A stretch of DNA of 36,746 nucleotides from contig NZ_JACBXA010000035.1 of assembly GCF_013870515.1 (NCBI RefSeq), positions 1 through 36,746 on the forward strand, given 5' to 3'. The position numbers and the translations under genes are program-made. Below, piece after piece: positions 23,271 to 30,518 of this stretch (within the stretch, counting starts at the first letter, position 1; every line of letters starts with the position of its first letter). The notes under the pieces were generated by a model. The model did not search any database. It had not been told where the DNA came from and was given only the letters and a program-made list of their open reading frames with translations. The DNA comes from Streptomyces albidus (ex Kaewkla and Franco 2022) (lineage in GTDB: Bacteria; Actinomycetota; Actinomycetes; Streptomycetales; Streptomycetaceae).

Positions 23271-23940
23271 TCCAGCCGAACACCTGCCCGGCGTCGAACT
23301 CGCTCTGGCCGCCCGCGAAGAGCAGACCGGCGGAGGCGAACGCCGGGTCCGAGGCGGTCCCCTGCACATAGGGGACGGCCACGCACCGCATGCCCGCGCG
23401 GCGTGCCGCTTCCGCACCCGGCGGAGCGTCCTCCAGCACGACGCAGCCAGCAGGACGCGCGCCGAGCCGTCGTGCCGCCTCCAAGAAGACGTGCGGCTCG
23501 GGCTTGCCGTGGGCGACCTCCTCCGCCGAGACCTGGACGGGCAACAGCTCGGCCAGGCCCACGCAGTTCAGTACGGCCTCGATGGCCCGCCTCGAGGATC
23601 CCGAGGCCACCGCCATCGGATATCCGGCGGCGTGCAGTCGCCGCACCAGGCTCCGCATGCCGGGGAAGACCTGCGTGGAGCGGCCGGCCAGTTCGAGGTA
23701 GGCGCGGTTCTTCTCCTCCAGCAGCTGCTCGACGGGGGCGTCGATGCGGTGCTCCGCGCGCAGCGTCTCCATCGTCTCCCGCGTGCCGATGCCGATGAAC
23801 CGCGTGTGCTCCCGCCATGTGAAGTCCGGTACGCCGTGGGCCGCCAGCACGCGCCGTCCCGCCTCGTAGTAGTGGGGCTCGCTGTCGACGAGGGTGCCGT
23901 CGAGGTCGAAGATCACAGCTGTCACGGGGGAGTCGTCCAT
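23203..23940 (-). CDS. HAD-family phosphatase (beta-phosphoglucomutase-like)
   Basis: This 245-residue hydrolase has all four HAD motifs: FDLDGTLVDSEPHYYEAG (nucleophile Asp12, acid/base Asp14), AVASGSSRRAI, KPEPHVFLEAA and VLEDAPPGAEAA. The cap domain insert after motif I fits the beta-phosphoglucomutase/sugar-phosphatase subgroup. Substrate unknown. The ATG at 23940 gives the N-terminus MDDSPVTAVIF. The 3' end runs 68 nt into the end of the MmgE/PrpD gene on the other strand, leaving no room for a terminator. The last 20 or so residues are Ser/Gly/Pro-rich and look unstructured. Confidence 0.88.
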   Translation of the reverse strand: MDDSPVTAVIFDLDGTLVDSEPHYYEAGRRVLAAHGVPDFTWREHTRFIGIGTRETMETLRAEHRIDAPVEQLLEEKNRAYLELAGRSTQVFPGMRSLVRRLHAAGYPMAVASGSSRRAIEAVLNCVGLAELLPVQVSAEEVAHGKPEPHVFLEAARRLGARPAGCVVLEDAPPGAEAARRAGMRCVAVPYVQGTASDPAFASAGLLFAGGQSEFDAGQVFGWITGRSPGSSSGAGPEPSPRSDP

Positions 23941-24088
23941 GGTCCCAGGGTGCCAAGTCACGCCTGCTGGCGCGCATCTGTCGCTGTGATCGAGAACGCC
24001 CCGCGCCCATACGGCCGCTGCTACGGTCCAATCAAGATCGCGAGACGGTTCCCGCCGGTCATGGCGCCGGCAAGGCGAAGGAGCAGGC

Positions 24089-25177
24089 ATGAGTGACGTG
24101 GCCGGACAGTGGGCGGACAGGGCGTACATCGGATCCTTCACCTCGGCCGGCGGCCGCGGCATCACCACGGCCTCGGTCGACGCGGCCAGCGGCGCGCTGA
24201 CCGAGCTGCACCACACCGACAACGACGTGCCCGACCCCTCCTACCTCACGCTGACGGAGGGCCCCGGGGGGAGATACAGACCCGGCGGCCATCTCTACGC
24301 GGTCAGCGAGAGAGACATCGGCGGCGCCGCCGCCTTCTCCCTCGACGACCGTGACCGGCCCGTTCTGATGGGCGACCCCACACCGGTGCGGGGCGGCGGG
24401 CCCACCCATCTGACGATCGCGGTCGGCCACCTCATCACCGCCAACTACGGCTCCGGCAGCATCAGCGCGCTGCCCGTACGCGCCGACGGCACACTCGGAA
24501 GCCGGGCCTCGGTGCACGTGCACACCGGCCACGGGCCCGAGAAGGCCCGGCAGGAGGGGCCGCACGCCCATGCGGTCGTCCCCGACCCGTCCGGGCGGTG
24601 GCTGCTGTCCGTCGACCTGGGTACGGACTCGGTGTGGGTCTACGACCTGCGTGACGCGTGCCCCGAGGGGGAGCCGCTGCCGCAGACGGAGGCCGTGCTG
24701 CGGCCCGGGACCGGGCCCCGGCATCTCGCCTTCCACCCCGACGGCACCCACGCCTACGTCATCAACGAGCTCGAATCGACCGTCACGGTGTGCAGTTGGG
24801 ACGCGGGGACGGGCACGCTGGAGGCCCTCGGCGAGACCCGCACCGTGCCGGAGAACTCCACGCAGGAGCGCAACCACCCCTCGGAGCTGGTGATCTCCGG
24901 AGACGGCCGGTTCGCCTGGGCCGCCAACCGCGGCCACGACAGCATCGCGGTGCTCGCCCTCGCCGCCGACGGCGACTCGATGGAGCTGACCGGCACGGTC
25001 CCCTGCGGCGGCCACTGGCCCCGGGACCTGGCCCTGCACCCGTCCGGCCGGTGGCTCTACGCCGCCAACGAACGTTCCGGCGACGTCACTTGGTTCGACA
25101 TCGACCAGGTCTCCGGGACCCCCCACCGCTCGGGCGCCCTCAGCGCACCCGCAGCCAGCTGCGTGATCTTCGGCTGA
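24089..25177 (+). CDS. Lactonase family protein (6-phosphogluconolactonase-type beta-propeller)
   Basis: This 362-residue protein is a seven-bladed propeller of the cycloisomerase-2/YbhE family; some members hydrolyse 6-phosphogluconolactone, others act on different lactones. Characteristic pieces are RAYIGSFTSAGGRGI at the N-terminus, PHAHAVVPDPSGRWLLSVDLGTD, GPRHLAFHPDGTHAYVINELEST, and HWPRDLALHPSGRWLYAANE. The ATG follows AAGGAG. No export signal is visible. It is divergent from the HAD gene with 148 nt between them, and converges on the chelatase-like gene. Its substrate is not shown by context. Confidence 0.88.
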   Translation: MSDVAGQWADRAYIGSFTSAGGRGITTASVDAASGALTELHHTDNDVPDPSYLTLTEGPGGRYRPGGHLYAVSERDIGGAAAFSLDDRDRPVLMGDPTPVRGGGPTHLTIAVGHLITANYGSGSISALPVRADGTLGSRASVHVHTGHGPEKARQEGPHAHAVVPDPSGRWLLSVDLGTDSVWVYDLRDACPEGEPLPQTEAVLRPGTGPRHLAFHPDGTHAYVINELESTVTVCSWDAGTGTLEALGETRTVPENSTQERNHPSELVISGDGRFAWAANRGHDSIAVLALAADGDSMELTGTVPCGGHWPRDLALHPSGRWLYAANERSGDVTWFDIDQVSGTPHRSGALSAPAASCVIFG

Positions 25178-25330
25178 CGGGCACCTCGTTCACCGAGGCG
25201 GCGGCCTCCCCGTCCGGGAAAGCACCGGCACGGCAGCGAAGAGGCGGCGTCCCGTCCTCCCCGACTGGCCACCGCCTCCGCTCCGGACCGGCACTCAAGC
25301 CGGCCGTCCTCTGCCCCCTGGCGCGTGCCG

Positions 25331-26320
25331 TCAGCGCGCCGCCATGCCCTGAGGCGACTGCTGCTGGGCGATACCGAGTTTGGCCGCGTACGTGGACGCC
25401 ACCAGCTTGCCCACCGCGGGATAGGCACCCAGCGGTTCGGCGACCGCGCAGCCCGCCTCCGCCGCGGCGGCGTCCAGCAGCCCCTCGGAGACCTCCGGAC
25501 CGATGAGACAGGGCGCGACGGCCAGCTGTGTGGACCCCGACTCGCGCAGCTGCTCGGCGATGCGTGCGACGGCGCCCTCCTCGTCCAGGCCGGCGGCGAG
25601 GACGGGGACGGCGAGGCGCGCGGCCAGCAGCATGCCGGTGATCCCGGCCGCCTGCACCGCCTCCTCCCCGCCGACGGTCGCGAGGATTATGCCGTCCGCG
25701 GCGGTCGCCACGGTGAAGAGCCGTGCGCGGTCGGCGCGTGCGAGACCGGCCTCGGAGAGCTTCACGTGCACGCCTTCGGCGAGCAGCGGGTGCGGGCCCA
25801 GCACATCGGTGAGTTCCGCTCCCGTGCCGCTGGAGAGCACCGCCTGCCGTATCTGCCGCATGCGGGCGGCGTCCGGGCCGGCGAGCAGCGGGATGACCAC
25901 GGCGACCAGACGTTCCTCGGCCGCCGACTGGGCGTCCGCCGCAGCGGCGGCAGTGGCCTCCTCCGACGCCTCGCCGTCCTCGGACGCCTCGATGGCGGCC
26001 AGTTCGGCAGCGCGTACCGCGGCGGCCTGCTGTTCGGCGGCGGCCTGCGAGAGGACTCCGTCCAGCGTCGGGAATTCCTCGCCGTCACCCTCCACGTAAC
26101 CGATGCGCGCATCCATGCCGGGAAGCTCCGAGCGGGCGATGCTCAGGATCTCCTCGGCGAGGCTGCGGATGGTGCCGGACGGCGTGCCGGGCACGGCAAG
26201 TACCAGCGCAGGGGCGTTCTCAGGTGCGACGACGGGCTCCGGCTTGCGGTGTCGTCCGGGCCTGCGTGGACGTGGCATTCGTACTGGCAGGCCGTTGTCC
26301 GGGTCAGTGGGGGAGCTCAT
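25331..26320 (-). CDS. CbiX/sirohydrochlorin chelatase-like protein lacking the usual histidines
   Basis: This 329-residue protein has the two-lobed layout of CbiX/SirB chelatases, which insert cobalt or iron into sirohydrochlorin. However, the HGSR motif that normally opens the fold is replaced by AVPGTP (42-47), and the second histidine region reads LLAGPDAARMRQI (146-158) without His. A low-complexity Ala/Glu-rich insertion fills about 91-136, and the first 35 residues are basic and Pro-rich. It therefore probably lacks classical chelatase activity. The ATG is at 26320. No cobalamin or siroheme gene is nearby. Confidence 0.7.
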   Translation of the reverse strand: MSSPTDPDNGLPVRMPRPRRPGRHRKPEPVVAPENAPALVLAVPGTPSGTIRSLAEEILSIARSELPGMDARIGYVEGDGEEFPTLDGVLSQAAAEQQAAAVRAAELAAIEASEDGEASEEATAAAAADAQSAAEERLVAVVIPLLAGPDAARMRQIRQAVLSSGTGAELTDVLGPHPLLAEGVHVKLSEAGLARADRARLFTVATAADGIILATVGGEEAVQAAGITGMLLAARLAVPVLAAGLDEEGAVARIAEQLRESGSTQLAVAPCLIGPEVSEGLLDAAAAEAGCAVAEPLGAYPAVGKLVASTYAAKLGIAQQQSPQGMAAR

Positions 26321-26429
26321 GCGCCCGCATGTTAACCCCTTGCGGGGCCCCTCCGTTCGGGCGGGGGAGAGTCAACGGGTATGCCCGATTCGTCCCTCGG
26401 GGGAATTGTGGGCGTTTAACAGTCTTTCT

Positions 26430-27515
26430 TCAACTGAGTGACAGCAGTGCGGAATCCTCCGGCAACCGCAGCCCGCCCGAAGCCAGCCGGGCGGCGATGA
26501 GCAGCGCGCCGTCCAGCGGATCGCCCGCGGGGTCCAGGATGCTCGCCAGCGGCAGCCGGTCCGCCAGCCGGCTCATGAGCGGCTCCAGAAGCGGCCGGCC
26601 GAGGCGGAAGAGGCCACCCGTCAGAGCGACGGAGGCCGGCTCCTGTGAGGGGCACACGGCCGCCGCCGCGGTGGCGATCTCCTCCGCCGCGCATTGCAGG
26701 ATTCCGTCCGCTACGGGGTCGTCCCCGGCGCAGCGCGCGACCTCGGGCGCGAACGACGCGAGAACCGCCGGCCGGTCCGTACGCGGATACAGAGAGCCGG
26801 GCAGCCCGCTCAACGGCGCCCCGAAGACCGCCTCCGCGCGCTCCTGGAGGGCCGCCGAGCCGCCGGCCCGGCCGTCGTACGCGCGCATGGCGGCCTGGAG
26901 CCCGGCCTGCCCGATCCAGGCTCCGCCCCCGCAGTCGCCCAGGAGATGCCCCCAACCGTCGGCGCGGCGCCAGGAGTTGAGATCCGTGCCCATGGCGATC
27001 AGGCCGGTGCCGCCGGCGACGACGGCTCCGGGCAGCTCGCCGAGGGCTCCCGCGTACGCGGTCACGGCGTCGGCGGCCAGTGCGATGTGGCGTACGCCGA
27101 ACTCCCGTCTCAGGGCCGACGGCAGCTCGGCGCGCAACTGCCCCCCGAGGGTGGCCATTCCGGCGGCACCGACGCACACCGCGCTCAGGCCTCCGGCCTC
27201 GCCAGGAGCTTCGGCGATGTCCTGTGCGCCGTTCCGGGCGGATGCCTCCGCGGCCTCGGCGAGCAGTTCACGGGCGGCAGGCACGAGTTGGTCCAGCATG
27301 TGTCCGGCGTCGATGCCCCCGGGGCCCGTACGGACCGGCTCCGCCGACGTGCGTGCGCCCACCGCCCGAGGCGGGGATCCCCGTCGGACCACGGCCAGGG
27401 TGATGCGCAGCCCCGACCCGCCGGAGTCGGCACCGAGCACCAGGGCCCCAGGTCCGTCACCCCCGCGCGGGGCCGGGTCCACGGCCTCGCCTGACACCGG
27501 CCCCGGCTCGCTCAC
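26430..27515 (-). CDS. BadF/BadG-family ATPase, N-acetylglucosamine-kinase-like
   Basis: This 361-residue protein has the ASKHA-fold ATPase pattern: [10 protein letters not shown] (28-37, phosphate loop 1), [14 protein letters not shown] (phosphate loop 2 region), [20 protein letters not shown], and [11 protein letters not shown] (adenosine loop). Streptomyces homologues are annotated as N-acetylglucosamine kinases, which phosphorylate amino sugars; the substrate here is not certain. The GTG at 27515 overlaps the stop of the uracil-DNA glycosylase gene (GTGA), so the two are co-translated. The 109-nt gap downstream is AT-richer than its surroundings and carries GTTTAAC and GTTAAC elements. 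Confidence 0.82.
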   Translation of the reverse strand: MSEPGPVSGEAVDPAPRGGDGPGALVLGADSGGSGLRITLAVVRRGSPPRAVGARTSAEPVRTGPGGIDAGHMLDQLVPAARELLAEAAEASARNGAQDIAEAPGEAGGLSAVCVGAAGMATLGGQLRAELPSALRREFGVRHIALAADAVTAYAGALGELPGAVVAGGTGLIAMGTDLNSWRRADGWGHLLGDCGGGAWIGQAGLQAAMRAYDGRAGGSAALQERAEAVFGAPLSGLPGSLYPRTDRPAVLASFAPEVARCAGDDPVADGILQCAAEEIATAAAAVCPSQEPASVALTGGLFRLGRPLLEPLMSRLADRLPLASILDPAGDPLDGALLIAARLASGGLRLPEDSALLSLS

Positions 27516-28189
27516 GGGAGCCGCCAGTCCACCGGCTCGGCTCCCTGCTGGGCCAGCAGGTCGTTGACGCGGCTGAAGGGACGCGAGCCGAAGAACCCGC
27601 GGTCCGCCGACATGGGGGAGGGGTGGGAGGACTCGACCACGGGCCGACTGCCCAGCAGCGGGCGGAGGTTGCGGGCGTCGCGCCCCCACAGAACGGAGAC
27701 CATCGGCCGCTCCCGCTCGACGAGAGCCCGGATGGCCTGTTCCGTGACCTCTTCCCAGCCCTTCCCGCGATGAGCCGCAGGCTGGCGGGGCGCCGTGGTC
27801 AGCGCCCTGTTGAGCAGCAGCACACCCTGCCGGGTCCACGGAGTCAGATCGCCGTTCGAGGGGCGCGGGAGACCGAGGTCGCTGTGCATCTCCCGGAAGA
27901 TGTTCTCCAGGCTGCCCGGCAGCGGCCGTACCTCCGGGGCGACCGAAAACGAAAGGCCGACGGCGTGACCCGGGGTCGGGTACGGGTCCTGCCCGACGAT
28001 GAGGACCCGCACCTCGTCGAAGGGCTGCTGAAAGGCACGCAGGACGTTCGCGCCCGAGGGGAGGTACGTTCTGCCCGCTGCGATCTCCGCGCGCAGGAAC
28101 TCGCCCATGAAGGCGACCTTTTCAGCGACCGGTTCCAGCGCCTTGGCCCAGCCCGGTTCGACGATCTCGTTCAACGGTCGTGCAGCCAC
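27512..28189 (-). CDS. ung: Uracil-DNA glycosylase, family 1
   Basis: This 225-residue base-excision repair enzyme removes uracil from DNA. The two catalytic motifs are intact: [17 protein letters not shown] with Asp68, and [13 protein letters not shown] with His189. The [10 protein letters not shown] segment and length match bacterial Ung. It starts at the GTG at 28189, giving MAARPLNEI, and its stop overlaps the downstream kinase gene. The gene follows the Asp-box propeller gene by 52 nt in the same direction, so the three may share a transcript. No functional tie to its neighbours is evident. Confidence 0.96.
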   Translation of the reverse strand: MAARPLNEIVEPGWAKALEPVAEKVAFMGEFLRAEIAAGRTYLPSGANVLRAFQQPFDEVRVLIVGQDPYPTPGHAVGLSFSVAPEVRPLPGSLENIFREMHSDLGLPRPSNGDLTPWTRQGVLLLNRALTTAPRQPAAHRGKGWEEVTEQAIRALVERERPMVSVLWGRDARNLRPLLGSRPVVESSHPSPMSADRGFFGSRPFSRVNDLLAQQGAEPVDWRLP

Positions 28190-28241
28190 GGGCGGTTACT
28201 CTACTGGCTCCGCGAGGCTGCTCCGGGCCCGTACGCGCCAC

Positions 28242-29351
28242 TCAGTCGATCACCGCCGCGCGCACGCACAGCACGTCCGGCAGATGGTCGGCCAACTGCT
28301 GCCAGCTCTCCCCCTCGTCCGCGCTGGCGAAGACCTCGCCGTTGCGATTGCCGAAGTAGATGCCCGCGGGATCCGCCGCGTCGGCACACATGGCGTCACG
28401 CAGCACCGGACCGAAGTGGGCGCTCTCCGGCAGGCCCGTGCCCATCTCCTGCCAGCTCGCTCCCGCGTCGTCCGTGCGGTAGACGCGGCAGCGCCGCTGC
28501 GCCGGGACGCGGTCGGAGTCGGCGTTGAGCGGGAAGATGTACGCGACGCCTCCGCGGCGGGGGTGCGTGACCACGGGGAAGCCGAAGTCCGAGGGCAGGC
28601 TGTCTCCGATGGACGTCCAGCTCGTCCCGGCGTCGTCGCTGCGGTAGACGCCCCAGTGGTTCTGGAGGTAGAGCCGGTCCGGGTCGGCGGCGTCCCGCGC
28701 GACCTTGTGCACGCACTGCCCGTAGTCGGGGAAGCGCTGGTTCTCCGGAAGGAAGACCGCTTCGACACCGCGGTTGCAGGGCTCCCAGCTCTTGCCGCCG
28801 TCCCCGGTGCGGTACGCGCCGCCCGTGGAGACCGCGACGGTGACCCGGCGCGCGTCCCTCGGGTCGACCAGGATGGTGTGAAGGCCCAGGCCGCCGCCTC
28901 CGGGCACCCAGTCCTTGCGGGAGGGGTGCTCCCACAGCCCGCGCATGAGGTCGAAGCTTACGCCGCCGTCCTCCGATTTGAAGAGCGCACCGGGCTCGGT
29001 GCCCGCGTAGACCACGTCCGGCTCGTCGGCTCCACCCGGCTCCAGCTGCCAGACCCGCTCCAGCGAACTCTCCGTGTCCTGCGGGAACTTCACCGCCGGC
29101 TCGGGCGGCTCCGTCCACGTGGCGCCCAGGTCGTCGGAGTGGAAGACCGACGGGCCCCAGTGTGAGCTGTCGCCGCCGACGAGCACCCTCGGCCCGGACG
29201 CACGCCGGGTGTCGAACGCGACCGAGTAGACCGCCTGGGCGTTGAAGTGCGGCCCTTCGAACTTCCAGTCGGCCGCGTGCCGTCTCTCCGCCGCCTTCCG
29301 GGCAAGGAACAGCCCTTTCCTTGTACCTACCGCGAGCACTACGTCTGTCAT
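28242..29351 (-). CDS. Asp-box beta-propeller protein (sialidase/VPS10-like fold)
   Basis: This 369-residue protein opens with TDVVLAVGTRKGLFLAR and carries six Asp-box-like repeats of the S/T-x-D-x-G-x-x-W type: SDDLGATW, SEDGGVSF, TGDGGKSW, SDDAGTSW, TDDAGASW and SADEGESW. These mark a beta-propeller like those of sialidases and sortilins. The family is often annotated as exo-alpha-sialidase or BNR-repeat glycosyl hydrolase, but sialidase catalytic residues are not evident, so enzymatic activity is doubtful. There is no signal peptide, which argues for a cytoplasmic role. The ATG at 29351 follows GGAGG; an upstream ATG would add 28 residues without a clear ribosome-binding site. Confidence 0.82.
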   Translation of the reverse strand: MTDVVLAVGTRKGLFLARKAAERRHAADWKFEGPHFNAQAVYSVAFDTRRASGPRVLVGGDSSHWGPSVFHSDDLGATWTEPPEPAVKFPQDTESSLERVWQLEPGGADEPDVVYAGTEPGALFKSEDGGVSFDLMRGLWEHPSRKDWVPGGGGLGLHTILVDPRDARRVTVAVSTGGAYRTGDGGKSWEPCNRGVEAVFLPENQRFPDYGQCVHKVARDAADPDRLYLQNHWGVYRSDDAGTSWTSIGDSLPSDFGFPVVTHPRRGGVAYIFPLNADSDRVPAQRRCRVYRTDDAGASWQEMGTGLPESAHFGPVLRDAMCADAADPAGIYFGNRNGEVFASADEGESWQQLADHLPDVLCVRAAVID

Positions 29352-29504
29352 GCCTGATCCCGCCTCCGTGACGCCGTTGTCTGAGGTACGGATCAGTCTG
29401 CACCCGGCCGCCGACAATGACTCCGCACCGGACATCGGTGCAGGTCGGAGAGTGCGCCGTGCATCTCTCGGAGGGTGGCCGCAAACGCTGCCGGTCCCCG
29501 CCCC

Positions 29505-30191
29505 TCACGCCTCCGGCGCGGGCTGGACGTGGACGAGCTGCTCCTCCAGGCGACGGGCGGGCAGCTGCCGTACGAGGACGGGTGAGACCGCTTCCGGCGG
29601 GGAGCCCAACTCCCAGTCCAGCCCGTACCGGTCGAAGAGCTCGGCACGAAGCCGGGCCATCGGCATCGGCGCACCCGGCAGCAGCACGGCGACGACGGCA
29701 CCCATCAACAGCGCGCGCAGCAGCGGATAGTCGGCGTGCGGGTCGGACGAGCCGTAGCGCTGCACCGTCTCCAGCAGCAAGATCGCCAGACGCTGCTGCT
29801 CAGGACACTGGACGAACCCTTCCTGCTGAAGGATCCCTGCCATGTGGGCCCTCATCAGCACGGGACGGTCGACTGCCAGGCCGAGGATCGCGTCGATGGC
29901 GCGTGCGAGCGACTCGGAGCCGGCCTGCGCGCCCTCCGGCGCGGGACGGCGCTCCAGGGCCTCCTCCAACGTGAGGTGCATCAGCCGGTGCACAGCCGAC
30001 TGGAAGAGCTGCCTCTTGCCGGGGAAGTAGTAGGAGATCAGGCCGCGTGCCGAACCTGCACGGTCGGCGATGTCACCCAGCGTGGTCGCCTCGAAGCCGC
30101 GCTCGCCGACGAGATCGACGGTCGCCTGGAGCAGGCGATCGCGTGAGCGTCTGCGCAATTCTTCATTGACCGATGCGCTCCGAGGGGACAT
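29505..30191 (-). CDS. TetR-family transcriptional regulator
   Basis: This 228-residue regulator has an N-terminal TetR helix-turn-helix (about 13-60, with GFEATTLGDIADRAGSARGLISYYFPGKRQLF) and an all-helical ligand domain. The ATG at 30191 is preceded by AGGAG about 10 nt upstream. A longer open frame upstream is not used because it lacks a ribosome-binding site and crosses the likely promoter and operator. A candidate operator at 30213-30225 suggests autoregulation. The gene it controls is not clear; the propeller-protein gene lies downstream in the same direction, 153 nt away. Confidence 0.9.
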   Translation of the reverse strand: MSPRSASVNEELRRRSRDRLLQATVDLVGERGFEATTLGDIADRAGSARGLISYYFPGKRQLFQSAVHRLMHLTLEEALERRPAPEGAQAGSESLARAIDAILGLAVDRPVLMRAHMAGILQQEGFVQCPEQQRLAILLLETVQRYGSSDPHADYPLLRALLMGAVVAVLLPGAPMPMARLRAELFDRYGLDWELGSPPEAVSPVLVRQLPARRLEEQLVHVQPAPEA

Positions 30192-30212
30192 CCTGTTAGC
30201 TCCTGGGTTGAC

Positions 30213-30230
30213 TGGCTCACAGCCAATATA
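30213..30230 (-). promoter_or_regulatory. Candidate TetR operator and -10 box
   Basis: TGGCT (30213-30217), CAC, AGCCA (30221-30225) form a perfect inverted repeat in front of the TetR gene. On the minus strand TATATT (complement of 30225-30230) abuts it and fits a -10 box, so a bound protein would cover the transcription start. No good -35 was found. Autoregulation is inferred. Confidence 0.5.
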
Positions 30231-30280
30231 CTCAGCATGACTTCGGACGCAGCCCCGACCAGGCGGCGCCCGGTGCGGCC

Positions 30281-30319
30281 ACCGGTATTGGGCGACACGG
30301 GGGATCGCCCAATACCGGT
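30281..30319. repeat. Perfect 15-bp inverted repeat, possible terminator
   Basis: ACCGGTATTGGGCGA (30281-30295) and TCGCCCAATACCGGT (30305-30319) are exact reverse complements around a 9-nt loop. The element lies 200 nt downstream of the patatin-like gene stop and upstream of the TetR gene, both leftward. It could terminate the patatin-like transcript or bind a regulator. No T-tract follows in the leftward direction. The rest of 30192-30518 shows no supported gene. Confidence 0.7.
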
Positions 30320-30518
30320 ATTTACACGGGTGCTTCCACCCCAACATGTCCGTGCGCTGCCGTGTCGGTGATCTGAAGCGAGATCGGTCACAGCTCCCCG
30401 TAAGAGCTTCCGGGGAGATCGACCGCAGTTCCGCCCGTCGGCTGCGACTGCTGAACAGGCCTGCTCAGGCCCCCGGGGAGACGTTCGGTTCACGGCCCCT
30501 TACTGCCCGTCCGGCGCC

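Noticed and set aside
25178..25330. RNA gene or strong terminator between the convergent lactonase and chelatase-like genes
   Set aside because: Only a weak CCGGC-N6-GCCGG pair at 25288-25303 was seen, and no tRNA-like cloverleaf or T-tract; too weak to list.
28242..29351. Functional sialidase
   Set aside because: Asp-boxes are present but I could not identify the arginine triad or the catalytic Asp/Tyr/Glu of sialidases; only the fold is supported.
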